Assembly (NCBI GenBank): GCA_039111635.1
Contig: JBCAQO010000076.1
Location: forward strand, 1-35,187
Origin: Heterobasidion occidentale
Taxonomy: Eukaryota; Basidiomycota; Agaricomycetes; Russulales; Bondarzewiaceae
DNA: 35,187 nucleotides
Direction: 5' to 3'
The position numbers and the translations under genes were made by a program. Within the stretch, counting starts at the first letter, position 1. Every line of letters starts with the position of its first letter. Of this stretch, positions 19,855 through 29,659 are shown piece by piece. The notes beneath the pieces are model-generated. The model was not told the origin of the DNA and did no database searches. It saw nothing but the letters and a program-made list of their open reading frames with translations.

Positions 19855-19965
19855 CAGAGCCGCATCATAGGTTGAGTGTCCACTAGCGTCGTTGAGAGCA
19901 TGGAGAGTTAGGTGTTGAAAAGGAGAAAAAAAAGGTTACCTCATTGTATCCGAAGTGCCCTAAGA
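19855..19965 (-). pseudogene. Family F exon pair, copy 2
   Basis: On minus: NLALLGHFGYNE, a GTAACC donor-like site and T-rich spacer, then LHALNDASGHSTYDAALSK followed by GTGAGTGC. It lies immediately before (lower coordinate than) the 0.9-kb element A and is related to 18182-18505 and 22140-22298. Confidence 0.4.
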
Positions 19966-20026
19966 GAGCAAGGTTGCTTCATTGCTTTATCAAGGAGACG
20001 TTGACGGAGGACGCGTGTTGCGCTCA

Positions 20027-20953
20027 ATGTTCAAAGGTGCAGCGATAGGCAGCGATGCTGGATGCGACGCGACGTGGTGGCGTACTTGATCACGAGACGT
20101 TGGAGGGCACTGTGTGCCCACACAGTTGGAAGGAAAACTCCGACTGTGTCCGACACAGTCGGACTGTGTGGCGCGACAACCCACGGACTGTGTGCAGCAC
20201 AGCCGGACTGTGTGGCGCGGATTCACCGCCAAATCTCGGACTGTCACCGAGAATCCGGACTGTGTGGCGCTGAACCAGCGCCAAAATCCGGACTGTGCGC
20301 GGCCTCGGCCGGACTGTGTGGCGCAACAGAGAGACTGTGCGTGGGGTGACAACAGTGTGACGACTGTGCGCCCGCAATTTCCCGACTGTGTGCCGGCTCT
20401 TTCCCGATGCTGACTAAACTGTGTCTTCGGGTTGCAGAATACCCTCAACATCACAAACAATTCCATATCTCCAAATCCCCTCATCCAAATGGTACACTTG
20501 TTGTGTCATTTGAAAGGCACTGTATGTAGGAGCATTTCCTTTGTTTTTGAATGAAAATCGAACAACAATTGGGGACTGAAGACACGCTTTTTTGAGTTTT
20601 TCCTGTGATTCCGTATTTTGCCTGTAACTTCAATACTCCATGTCTACTAATTAAACATTCAGGGTATCTTCCTTAATAGCTTTTGTATTTATTGAATCAA
20701 ATGGAATTGTGTGGAATTTCAAGTTTGGTTCCCAAATCCCAGACTGTGCTTCGCACAGTCTGGTTTTGGGGGGTAGACTGTTTAAATCAATATCTATTGA
20801 ACCCATGATTCAATCTCACTGTTTCTGGGCTTCAAAGTTGCATCATAGTATGAGGTTCATAGGCCATTTTTTTTTGTATTTATAGCAGCACTAAATTGGC
20901 AACACAGTTGTTTCGGATATCCAAGGACTCAAAAGTGTCGGTAATAGTACTAG
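20027..20953 (+). mobile_element. Element A: GACTGTG-array element with CTAG end
   Basis: A 927-bp sequence from ATGTTCAAAGGTGC to TAATAGTACTAG that is also present at 22299-23212. The left third (20110-20410) has ten copies of GACTGTG, mostly as CGGACTGTGTGGCGC, plus the palindrome CGACTGTGTCCGACACAGTCG. The remainder is AT-rich and has a hairpin near 20739-20763. The last 75 bp are the dispersed CTAG-terminated end. It has no long frame, no terminal inverted repeat, no TG...CA LTR ends and no evident target duplication. It could be a non-autonomous transposon of unrecognised class, or part of a larger duplicated unit that includes family F exons. Confidence 0.65.
20739..20763. repeat. Conserved hairpin of element A
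   Basis: CCAGACTGTGC and GCACAGTCTGG form an 11-bp stem around TTC. Element B keeps the GACTGTGC/GCACAGTC stem with loop TGC and extends it with partly complementary CCAAAACC and GGTTTTAGG flanks. Confidence 0.8.
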
Positions 20954-20985
20954 GCTGCTGCAGACAGCACGCGGCCGTTTCTGCA
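20954..20985 (+). repeat. Half copy of the foldback palindrome
   Basis: Reads GCTGCTGCAGACAGCACGCG and then GCCGTTTCTGCA, identical to the right arm and outer flank at about 19023-19054. It begins at the base after the CTAG end of element A, so that element abuts or interrupts a second foldback copy. Confidence 0.8.
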
Positions 20986-21436
20986 CCTTGGGTGACCTGT
21001 GTAACACGGAACTCTCACATTGAGGTTATTGGCCGCATGCACGCGCCGTGTATCCTGCGCGGCTCGTCCGCTGTGGAGTGCTTGATGCCAAGCGTGCAGG
21101 CGAGGACAGCGGGAGGTTCAGGGTGCCAGGAGCTTGCAGGAGATGAGCAAGAGGGCAGAGAGTGGCGGATGGGCATGCACTTGAGCAGACGAGCATATTT
21201 GGAATCTGGGCGGCAGATGTCGGTCACAGGCGAGGGTGCATGCATGAGCTTGAGGGGATGATTGTGCGCGCGTGGGCTTGAGGGAGCGATTGTCAGTCGA
21301 GGTATCTCGGATCATCGGAGGCATGCATGGTGTTGAGGGCAGGAGCATGAACAGTCGAGGGCATGCAAGTCGAAGGAGGGGTGGGCAGAGACGATGAGAA
21401 CGAGCCACGCGTGTGGGGGTGGACTAGCATAAGAGA
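20986..21436. repeat. R2 spacer
   Basis: TCGAGG-type spacer (for example GATTGTCAGTCGAGGTATC). The first 60 bp may still belong to the foldback family. No gene was recognised. Confidence 0.45.
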
Positions 21437-21580
21437 CGACATACCTGGATCCGTTACAAATGTCCTCATCGTCTATGCCCATTCTCCGCCGCTGTTGTTG
21501 CTTGTCCTCGACCTCGTCCTCTGCCACCGACTGGACCTTGTCGTCCTTGTTGATGTTTGAACGGCCGCAACGCTTCACAC
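21437..21580 (-). repeat. R1 core copy 9
   Basis: On minus it reads NINKDDKVQSVAEDEVEDKQ, then RRRMGIDDEDICNGSRYVVS. Plus landmarks are AATGTCCTCATCGTCTATGC and TTGTTGATGTTTGAACGGCC, the latter also in copy 6 (TTCATGTTCGAACGGCCGC). Confidence 0.65.
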
Positions 21581-21852
21581 GTTGTGGGGCAGTATGAGCG
21601 CGGAGGCGCTGACAAGATCGGAATGCCGGCCCTGGAGCGGTTTGAGGGAAGGCGATCATGGGCCTGGGTAGCGTGCACTACGGGTGGGTATGGGTATGGG
21701 TATAGCGAGGGTACGGGTACGGCAAGGATTGGATGTCGAGAGTCGAAAAGGTCGAGGGGTTGAGCAGGCAAGTGTATGTAGTGTCGACGGCGCAAGCGCC
21801 AACATTCGAAAGGGTCAAAGGAAAGGCTGACGGAAAGAAAATAAACAGAGGG

Positions 21853-21965
21853 ACATACCTTTAACACTTGGCCTTCCCTTTCCCAGCCCATCTCACTACC
21901 GCTAGCTTAACCTTTCCCTCCTTGTCGACAGGCTAAAGCGCAAGTTGCGTGACGCTGGCGATGCT
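21853..21965 (-). repeat. R1 core copy 10
   Basis: On minus it reads RVQSIASVTQLALQPVDKEG, then KVKLAVVRWAGKGKAK, then GTATGTCC. It is the only copy whose core frame runs through without a stop up to the donor region. It directly follows family F copy 3 in the minus direction. Confidence 0.65.
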
Positions 21966-22139
21966 CTGTACACGGGCGCGGAGTGTATGTGCGGCGAGGG
22001 CGCGTGGAGGAGCGACAATAGTGCAGAGAGCGGAGGGTGGATGTAGACAACGAACGTGGAGTCCTCGGTCGACACGGGGTCAGGAGCTGTCAATAGAAAA
22101 ATAATAAGAAGAGTTAGTACAGGAACGCGCTCTCAACGA

Positions 22140-22298
22140 TGGGTGCTCAAGGCCTCGGTGATGGCCCATCGTCCGCTGGCATCGTCGAGAGCGTGCAGAG
22201 TAAGAGGTTGAGAACAAAAATACACTCACCACGTTTCCTTGTGATTCCTTGAGAGGTTGATGTCGATATATCAAAGGGATGTCAATTAGGGACACCTG
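22140..22298 (-). pseudogene. Family F exon pair, copy 3
   Basis: On minus: FEHQVSLIDIPLIYRHQPLK then ESQGN, a GTGAGT donor-like site, then LHALDDASGRWAITEALS followed by a GTACTAAC-type sequence. It borders element B as copy 2 borders element A, so element plus exon pair plus R1 core appears to be a duplicated unit of roughly 1.5-2 kb. Confidence 0.4.
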
Positions 22299-23212
22299 AT
22301 GTTCAAAGGTGCGGGAATGCTGGACGCGACGCGACGTAGCGTGCTTGATCACGAGACGTTAGAGGCACTGTATGCCGACACAGTCGGAAGGAAAACTCCG
22401 ACTGTGTCCGACACAGTCGGACTGTGTGGCGCGACAATTGACGGACTGTGTGCGGCACGGCCGGACTGTGTGGCGCGACCTTAGAGCCAAATCCCGGACT
22501 GTCACCGAGAAGCCGGACTGTGTGGCGCAGAAACAGCGCCAAAATCCGGACTGTGTGCGGTCTCGGCCGGACTGTGTGGCGCAACAGAGAGACTGTGCGT
22601 GGTGTGACAACAGTGTGACGACAGCGTTCCCACGATCTCCCGACTGTGTGCCGGCTCTCCCGATGCTGACTAAACTGTGTCTCCGGGTTGCAGAATATCC
22701 TCAAGATCACAAACAATTCCATATCTTTGGATCCCCTGATCCAAATGATACGATTAAGGTATCAATCGAAAGCTATGGTACATTTTCACATTCGCTCTGT
22801 TTCATGATTATAAAACAATATAAATTGAGTACTGGATGCCTGCTTTTTTAAGTTTATTCTTCACTTCTTTATTTTGCCCTTAACAGACTCAGTGGTACAT
22901 GTCTAGTGATCAAAAATTCAGGATACCATCCTGAACACCTTTCAAATCTCTTGAATCAGACATAATTGTGTGCAACACAGATTTCATGTCCCAAAACCTA
23001 GACTGTGCTGCGCACAGTCTGGTTTTAGGGGGTAGACTGTTTAAATACATATCTATTGAACCTCTGATTCAATCTAGCTGATTCTGGACCTCAAAGTTGT
23101 ACCAGGGTATGAAAACCACAGGCCATATTTTTTTGTATTTATAGCTGCATTAAATTGGCAACACAGTAGTTTCGGATATCGGTGGACTCAAATTGGTCGG
23201 TAATACTCCTAG
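22299..23212 (+). mobile_element. Element B: GACTGTG-array element with CTAG end
   Basis: A 914-bp counterpart of element A. It has nine GACTGTG motifs in 22385-22650, the same CGACTGTGTCCGACACAGTCG palindrome, a hairpin near 22997-23022, and a terminal 75 bp ending GGTAATACTCCTAG at 23212. Identity to A is high in the motif array and lower in the AT-rich part. Its terminal 75 bp match the solo copy at 1918-1992 with one difference, much closer than A does. Confidence 0.65.
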
Positions 23213-23384
23213 CTTTTCAGGTTAGAATTGAACCCCTCATTCAATCTCACTGCTTCTAGGCGTCAAAGTTGAAGCAAGGTATGAAGATCACAGAAAAGAT
23301 TTTTTTGTATTTATAGTTGTATTTAATTGGCAACACAGTAGTTTTAGATATCGGTGAACTCAAAAGTGTCGGTAATACTACTAG
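23213..23384 (+). mobile_element. 5'-truncated tandem copy of the element end
   Basis: Directly after element B, the terminal 170 bp are repeated in diverged form (CCCCTCATTCAATCTCACTG, CAAAGTTG, a T-run, TTTATAGTTGTATTTAATTG), ending TAATACTACTAG. It shares AAAAGTGTCGGTAATA with element A, so it is not a simple duplication of B's own end. Confidence 0.75.
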
Positions 23385-23968
23385 GAGGCCAGGGGGTCAC
23401 CAGGGTCTGTAGACATAATATTAGCACAGTCAAAGGGGAAGAGATGGGGAAGGGAGAACTCGAGGATAAAGGTTAAGCAGTAGGGATGTGGTGTCCGAAT
23501 TAGGAAGGTAGTGGTAGTGGTACAAGAAGCAATTGTCTGACTATACGTCGCAGAGGTGAAGTGTATCTGGAGGAGGTCATGCGACAAGTAGACTTTATTG
23601 TGACCTTGGGTGCTATCGACAAAGCAGGAAGTGTCATTTCTATGTAAGTGCCTTATGCCCCTTTCAAAGCTGAGTTTGGTGGGAAACTTGGTCGACTTCA
23701 ATGTATCATATCTATTCTCTGCGCCACCCGCTGTCTTCAACAAACAGTTTGCTCAATGATGGTGTTTACTTATGCACAAAGGCTTAGACTTTTTCTTCAT
23801 CTACTTCACCGAGAATCTCGTTGAGGGGTGTATATAAGATAGAACGAGTCTACATGCATATGGTATAAATCAACAAACGGAACATAAAAGGAAGGCCGCG
23901 AGGCTGAGCTAGCGAGGAGACTGTAGGTAACGTACAAGAACACGGGTCCGCGATCAACCTGAATCGAG
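23385..23968. other. No recognised gene; kinase 3' flank
   Basis: A minus frame (23381-23743) is open for 120 codons and includes SFERGIRHLHRNDTSCFVDS, but it matches nothing I know and begins without a clear start. 23810-23968 is the likely 3' untranslated region of the kinase-like gene. It contains the repeat shared with 18610-18740. Confidence 0.4.
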
Positions 23969-26038
23969 TTACAATAGCTCAAGCATAAACTTGTCGTGTG
24001 CATTGCGTATCTCTCCCCGCCCTTCGATACCTTGATTTTCCGGAAACAAAGAAGATGATATACGAAGGGGATACCGGACCTCCATCTCCCTACCTGCCCA
24101 ATCGAAGTCAATGATCTTGACCTTGCCCTCGCTGTCGATCATCACGTTCGGCCTCCTCAGGTCGCCGTGCACGAACCCTGCCTTCGCCAAAGTCTCGATC
24201 GCCTGAGCGATGCTCCCACGAACATCGCTCGGAAGCGCACAATCCAAGTACTTCGCCTCCAAGGTGTCTCCCTCCAAGTGCTCCATCACAACCATGCTCA
24301 AGCCCTGGTAGTTTTGCTCCGAGAATCTATCTGCGAGATCAGCAAAGTAAATCAACCGTGGAGCGAGCCCTTCTTCCGCCATGAATTCGTGGACCTTCTT
24401 GTCATAAGTGTCCACAAACTTGACCACAACGAGCTCCTCTTTTTCCCCATCGACCACCTTCCGTGCCAGGAACGTTGTGCACGACTCATGCTGTTGAAGT
24501 CCTTTGATGTAGTCAAACTTTATCACCTGACCGTTGCTTGGATAAGAGTCGATCCATGGGAAAAATCGCCCGAAATGTCGGCCCTGACTGTTCAGGCCCT
24601 GGTACCACTCGCGAAGGCGCTGAACGGCAAGGGCTAGGCAATCGAAAACCTGTGCCAACCTGTCCACACCTGGGCTACCCAGATCGTTGGCCTGATCGAG
24701 GCCAGTCGTGCGGTCCTCACCGATGAACATCCAACCCGTGAAATGTTGCACTACCGCCTTGTCCAGCAACACAGCCCCCGTGATACACATGTGAGGACCT
24801 GCCAGCCCCACGAGGATCGTCGGACAACAACACGCCTCAAGAATATTCCTGCGCTGCACAGATTACAATCACTGACTTTGTCCGCAATGAGCAAAGGCGC
24901 GACACTTACCGATGGATCCATCCAGTACTGCAGGTATGACAGCTGTACTTGCACGCTCGGATCGGTGGCCGTCTTTCCCATCTCTACCTTTTCCTCCAAT
25001 ATGAAAGGCGTGACGGTGCCCATGGGTTCATGTAAGTCCAGCGACACGGAGACGCAGTGGTCAGGAGAGGTGTTGTTCCCGTTCATGACCCTAATCAGCT
25101 GCTGTCCAAGCAACTCTAACACAAGACCTCTCGTACTTTCCGAACGCTCGTTCTCCTGGCCCGCCAATTGAGACACGGATTGCATAAGTTTGAGCGTCTG
25201 GTTGACCGTCTCGGGGCGCACTTGGCGGTTCCTATCGCTGAGATCGCTTCGTAATTGTGCAAAAATAGGGTGGTAAAGCTCAATCGAGGGGGCCCTGTTG
25301 TCCAAGCCTGCGATGCTGCTTCGCCCGTCGATGACCCGAGCAAACCCTCTCTGATACTTGACATAGCTACTGGCCTTGGCATTTGTGGAAGGGGGTCCGG
25401 ATCTTTTCACTGCTTCTTCGAGCCGTACCAATTCTGCCAGAGCGCGTCAGCGGCATGAAAATCATGACTTTGTCCCAACTTACGGTTCCAATACCATGGC
25501 TCTTCGCCAGGCAGCCCAGTGGATCTCTTGCTCTCCGTAGACCCATGTTGACTGGAGATGGGGCCTTCCAAGATCCGACCCACCTGGACTAGGAAGCTTA
25601 CCACCCGCCCACCGCCGCCAGGCGCCTTGATATATTCGCGAATCTCGTCTTGCTTCTGACATAGACTGCCATCGTTCATCATCGCCCGATATTCATCCAT
25701 AGAACGGGTTCTCACTGTTCTCGTAGGGATAGGATCTGTGGGCTGATCTCGTCTGAGGTCCGCTGCACCGAATCCAATACAAGGTCACTTACTTCGTAGA
25801 ACAGGATGTCGTCAGGATTGAAGTTGATCGACCACTTCTTCAACATGTCCTCCTGCACCAGTTCCGTCAAAAGCTCCAAGGTCGCACCGAGGGGAGCGTA
25901 GCTGTTTTTGGAGCCATCCATGGGCTTTGGGTCCAATATGTTCGCATTTACAAGGACGGTCCTCACTTCCCGACGCTTGTTATGATCGTCAACGAGGAGG
26001 TAGTCAATTGGCTTTGAAAGTCGTGTGGATGGAGACAT
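23969..26038 (-). CDS. Kinase-like domain protein (HGDL/DFD type), four exons
   Basis: Proposed exons are 26038-25789, 25735-25484, 25433-24910 and 24853-23969, separated by 50-56-nt introns. The joined length is 1911 nt (636 residues) with one open frame, so this gene looks intact. The C-terminal part is a protein-kinase fold: ELVVVKFVD with Lys at about residue 487, SMVVMEHLEGDTLEAKYLD (hinge), FVHGDLRRPNVMI (residues 570-581; HGD in place of HRD) and IDFDWAG (DFD in place of DFG). Before it, CCPTILVGLAGPHMCITGAV is typical of Agaricomycete proteins with this kinase, some of which are called Crinkler-associated. The N-terminal 340 residues have no family I recognise. The start ATG at 26036-26038 is chosen because it is the first in frame. 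A weak TATAGGG lies about 85 bp upstream. The substrate is unknown. Confidence 0.8.
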
Positions 26039-26739
26039 GAGGATCGACGAAGTGGGCTGGTTCCAATGGCAAGTGTTGGTTGGCACGGAGTAGCACAGGA
26101 GTGGCACGGGACAGCACGGCACCCTATAGTGAAGTCTAACGGAACGGGTGTCCGGCGGTCGTGAGCAAAAATGTCCGGACGCGATGGACGCGGGAGTTGA
26201 ACGTTGAACAGCGAACTAGGAATGAGCTTTCGATTTGGATTCTTCCCTATCAAAGGAGCAGCTCTCTGAATCGTCAGGTATATTTGTTTGTATGTCTAGA
26301 TTAGCTCTGCATTTTTTTTCAGACCTCTCAAACAAGCACATGGAGCAGGAGAGAGAAGTTAAATGCAATATCAAGGTGGGCAGAGTGACTTTGGCCTCGG
26401 AGAGGTGACTTTGTCTGAAGCTCCGACGTGCTCTTGTGAGCTGCAAGCTGTCGGACTCCTTCATGATCGGAGATTGATGCTAAGTGTCCAAAAGGGCAGT
26501 CTCCCGTTGAGTCGACGTACTTGGGACATCAGAAGCGTCGTCATCGTGACGATGCTTAGATAGGAGTTTGCCTTGCAAGTGCAATTTTTTCTTGTCGTCT
26601 CTGCTTGCATCATGCTTTTTATCTTCATCGTCGCTTGCATGTGCTTCTCCTCATTCTCTGTGCCTGCTTCATCGTCCGCTTCACTTGTGTGTGCGAGATC
26701 CCCGATCCCATCCTGGATACCTCTTACCATCGTGCCTCC
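26039..26739. other. Intergenic region between divergent genes
   Basis: Likely shared upstream region of the kinase-like gene (minus) and the possible small gene at 26740 (plus). A minus frame at 26461-26730 shows no protein-like features. Nothing else was recognised. Confidence 0.4.
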
Positions 26740-27102
26740 ATGTATAGCATCAGGTCACTGAAGCTGCAGTCACGCGGCGTACCCCACATCCTGTTCGGCT
26801 TTGAGGCGCTAAGCCTTCGGATCACAATATATGCACCTCGCCCGGCTTGGGTCGACGCGCTGTACGGAGACATGCTAGCTATTCAAAAGGCATATGAAAC
26901 CGAGATGCAACGCGAGTTTCGACCTATAAAGGCGTCTTACAACGATCTCAAACGCAAATGCGGAAAGGTACGTCTGGTCGTTATCCTTATCGTCGCCGAA
27001 TTATAATGAAAGCCATATAACCTGTAGATGCTAGCCAGCGTCGAAAGCACGCGTTTTATCCAAATCCTTTTCATCAATGGATGGAGAAAGGCCATGGGAT
27101 GA
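26740..27102 (+). CDS. Possible small two-exon gene, unknown function
   Basis: Exon 1 (26740-26967) encodes 76 residues including RGVPHILFGFEALSLRITIY and a helical, charged end (EMQREFRPIKASYNDLKRKC). It ends at a GTACGT donor. A 60-nt intron (26968-27027) ends CCTGTAG. Exon 2 (27028-27102) adds MLASVESTRFIQILFINGWR and stops at TGA, giving 100 residues in total. In favour: protein-like composition, a good donor and acceptor, and a preserved frame. Against: no recognised family, and a short length. It may be a fragment of a longer gene. Confidence 0.3.
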
Positions 27103-27592
27103 CGAGGTATGGGCCTTGTATCGCGGATGTGCGGCTGTCGAAGATGCCGCCAGCACTGAGCGAGAGAGCGAGCGCACGAGGAGCATTGTGGGCTGCTTCG
27201 GCCCAAGACCTCTGAACGGCCTACCTTGCAGTCCAAAAGTCTCGTAGTCGCCAGCTGACCGCCCAGATCATGAGGGCAAAATACGGCCGCTCAGGCTTCC
27301 TGCTCAACGCCCTCTCTGACTCTCAGTGCTAAGAAAAAATAGTTGTCCTCCACCGTCAAGTCGTCTTTGACACAAAGTCTGCGATACTCAGACTTGACAA
27401 TCACAGCCGTCCTGCCTCCAAAAGCGACTCTCCGACCGGCAGAAGCTCACGAATCAGCACGCCGACGCGCGACAGGACGAAGGGGTAAAGTCTCGTAGAG
27501 CTATGCGTCGTACTTGTGTTGAAGCGGGCGGCGGAGAGTGAATTCGTGTGGATCGTGAAATAAGATTACAAGCCGCATGAGGTGGCGGCGAA

Positions 27593-27608
27593 GGGGGGGG
27601 GGGGGGGG
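27593..27608 (+). repeat. G16 homopolymer
   Basis: Sixteen consecutive G between AA and CGATG. It could form a G-quadruplex; its length may be unreliable in sequencing. Confidence 0.95.
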
Positions 27609-28371
27609 CGATGACTGCCATTCCTCGGAGCCCTCTGAATATATGCGCCTTAGCTTGTTACGCACGGCGGTGAAGAAGCGAACAAGTCTTGTGCGCGAAA
27701 GATGCCGCACGCCCGTGGTCCCTGGAAGAGAGAGTCCCAGACGGGGGTGAATACGCGAGACCTCCTCAGATGTAGAAACACGACGCCAGATGAAAGATAT
27801 CATTCCGTTACTTTCATCACTCGGGCGCAGATTGAACGGGAGCCCGAGCAGGAACGGCGCCAGCTCGTCGATCATGCGCAATATTCCCGTTCCAGAGATC
27901 TACACGAGCGCGACCGCATTCAAGTAGTCTGCTCCTCTCGTCGATGTTCTTGAAAAGGAGAGTGTGACGATCTCCTGGCATGTCCAAGCAGCACGAACGA
28001 CTAACATTAGGAAATCGCTGGCGTGATCAAGTCCAGTTTGTGTCTTGGATATGGACCTTAGGACAGCGGTCGCAACAGGTCGCAACGAAAAGCGAAAGGA
28101 TCGGGACAGAGGGAGAATGGTCGCTCTCTTTGCATTCGAGAGGATATCTGTATGGTCGCTGTGATTGTGATTGTGGATGAAGACGCCGGCGACGACGCGA
28201 CGCCAGTCGGCACGTACGCAGACGTACGCGCCTTTTTCCGGTCCTCTCAGCTGTAAGTGCTTTTTTTTGTCGCGTACATCCTCGTCTCCTGTTCTTCCAG
28301 TGCTTCTTCTTGGCCTCAAGTCAACAATGCTGATAACTCTCCTCCAACCGCGATCTCCACCCCAAACCCAC

Positions 28372-28378
28372 TATAAAG
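28372..28378 (+). promoter_or_regulatory. TATA-like site with CT-rich leader
   Basis: TATAAAG is followed 20-60 bp on by CATTTATCCCCCTCTTCGAC and CACAACTTCGACAAGC, which resembles a fungal core promoter with a pyrimidine-rich start region. No supported gene follows: the next ATG (about 28461) opens only 18 codons. It may be a relic or drive a non-coding transcript. Confidence 0.3.
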
Positions 28379-29599
28379 TCCGAACAACATCCTAAACATT
28401 TATCCCCCTCTTCGACATCACAACTTCGACAAGCTTCGACGTGACACGAAATCTGAGAGTGTATGCGCCTTGATATCTGCGTTTTCAACATACGAACGAC
28501 TGACTACACCTGGTCATAGCTTCTCGCTCGGTGCTTCCACGTAAAGTTCTCGGTTGGATGTCCTGATACGTGTCCAGGATGCGCGCCCTAGGTGTTGCTG
28601 GCTTGCGCACATCCCGGTGATTGTTCGAATCTTAAACGGCAGCACACGCCCAAACCACGAGTAAAGAGAAGTGTCCTGCGCGGTGTCTTCGACTCTTCGT
28701 CCAATGAGAGGGCTTTTTTTTCGTCTTCGTCTACTCATACTTCTTCGTGGGCACGTCGTCGTCGCTTCGTCTTACTATAGTTCCCGCTGACCAAACGGAG
28801 CTGAGTAGGCGCGACTTGACGTCGGCCGTGGACGCGTCTCGTGCATTGCCGTCGATTCGACTGGCGGCCCTGTGCAGGGATGGGCTGGAGTCACGATGGA
28901 GCCCGCGGCGAAATCGGACCCGTCAGTGGCGCCATGGCTGAGATCCTGCCGACAATTGTATGCACTCATTGCAGGTGGCGCAGACGTATGTACGATCAGT
29001 TGAACATCAACGTAGGCGCACTCAAAGCTGTCGCGATAGTAGCATCATCCGCCGCCGGAGGAACGCAGCCTAATTGGCAGGATATTCCATTCTGGCACGA
29101 AACGGACAAAAGACGTGGAACCTGTGCGACACCTGTTCGCGATTGGACGGCCGGGCGATTCGGGATGAGGCTGAGCAATTGAGCAGGGGGCACGGGACGC
29201 AGGGATGTTCCGCAATGGGACAGACGGATCGCAGCTGCCTGGCACCCCCGCACTCGTCTCCATTTCGTCTCTGCGCCGTGACCGAGGTGTCCCAGGATAA
29301 ATTGTTGAGGCGCGCCCACTAGCGTATACCGACGGCATAGGGATATGGCCGGTGGACACACGCGACGACCTGTAGGACGTCTGTGATAAGCGGCGGATGG
29401 TGGGAACGCGAGGCCTGAGTATGGCGGGACAGGACGACGGGTACGTCAGAGAAGGTCACGCCGGGGAACGAGGGACCAAAGGCGGGAAGAGCCCACACAC
29501 GCCTGCACGTGACCTGCGCCATCGACGGCCGACCTGTTTGAGATCCGGGTACTACTTACTGGTGTCCAGCTGCAGGCCACCGACGGTTATCGCCCCTCT

Positions 29600-29605
29600 T
29601 ATAAG
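29600..29605 (+). promoter_or_regulatory. TATA box of the FAD monooxygenase
   Basis: TATAAG lies about 55 bp before the ATG at 29660. The ATG sits in a good context (CGCCATGG), and the leader is C-rich. Confidence 0.6.
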
Positions 29606-29659
29606 GCCCCGCATCTTCCCCGCAACCCCACATTCATCCATCCTCTTTCCCTTGTCGCC

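Larger units (their letters stand above)
27103..29599. other. Gene-poor stretch, nothing recognised
   Basis: I find no frame with recognisable protein character. The longest frames (minus 27501-27881 and 27900-28319, plus 28841-29182) lack start context, known motifs and convincing intron structure. The stretch holds a 16-base G-run (27593-27608) and a TATA-like site at 28372. Confidence 0.4.

Noticed and set aside
20027..20953. Element A as a canonical Helitron or solo LTR
   Set aside because: The base after CTAG varies among copies, no clear hairpin sits 10-12 bp before the end, and there are no TG...CA termini or target duplications. The class is left open.
27501..27881. Minus frame of 126 codons across the G16 run
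   Set aside because: It has no family resemblance, its poly-proline part is only the homopolymer read on minus, and no start or intron evidence was found.
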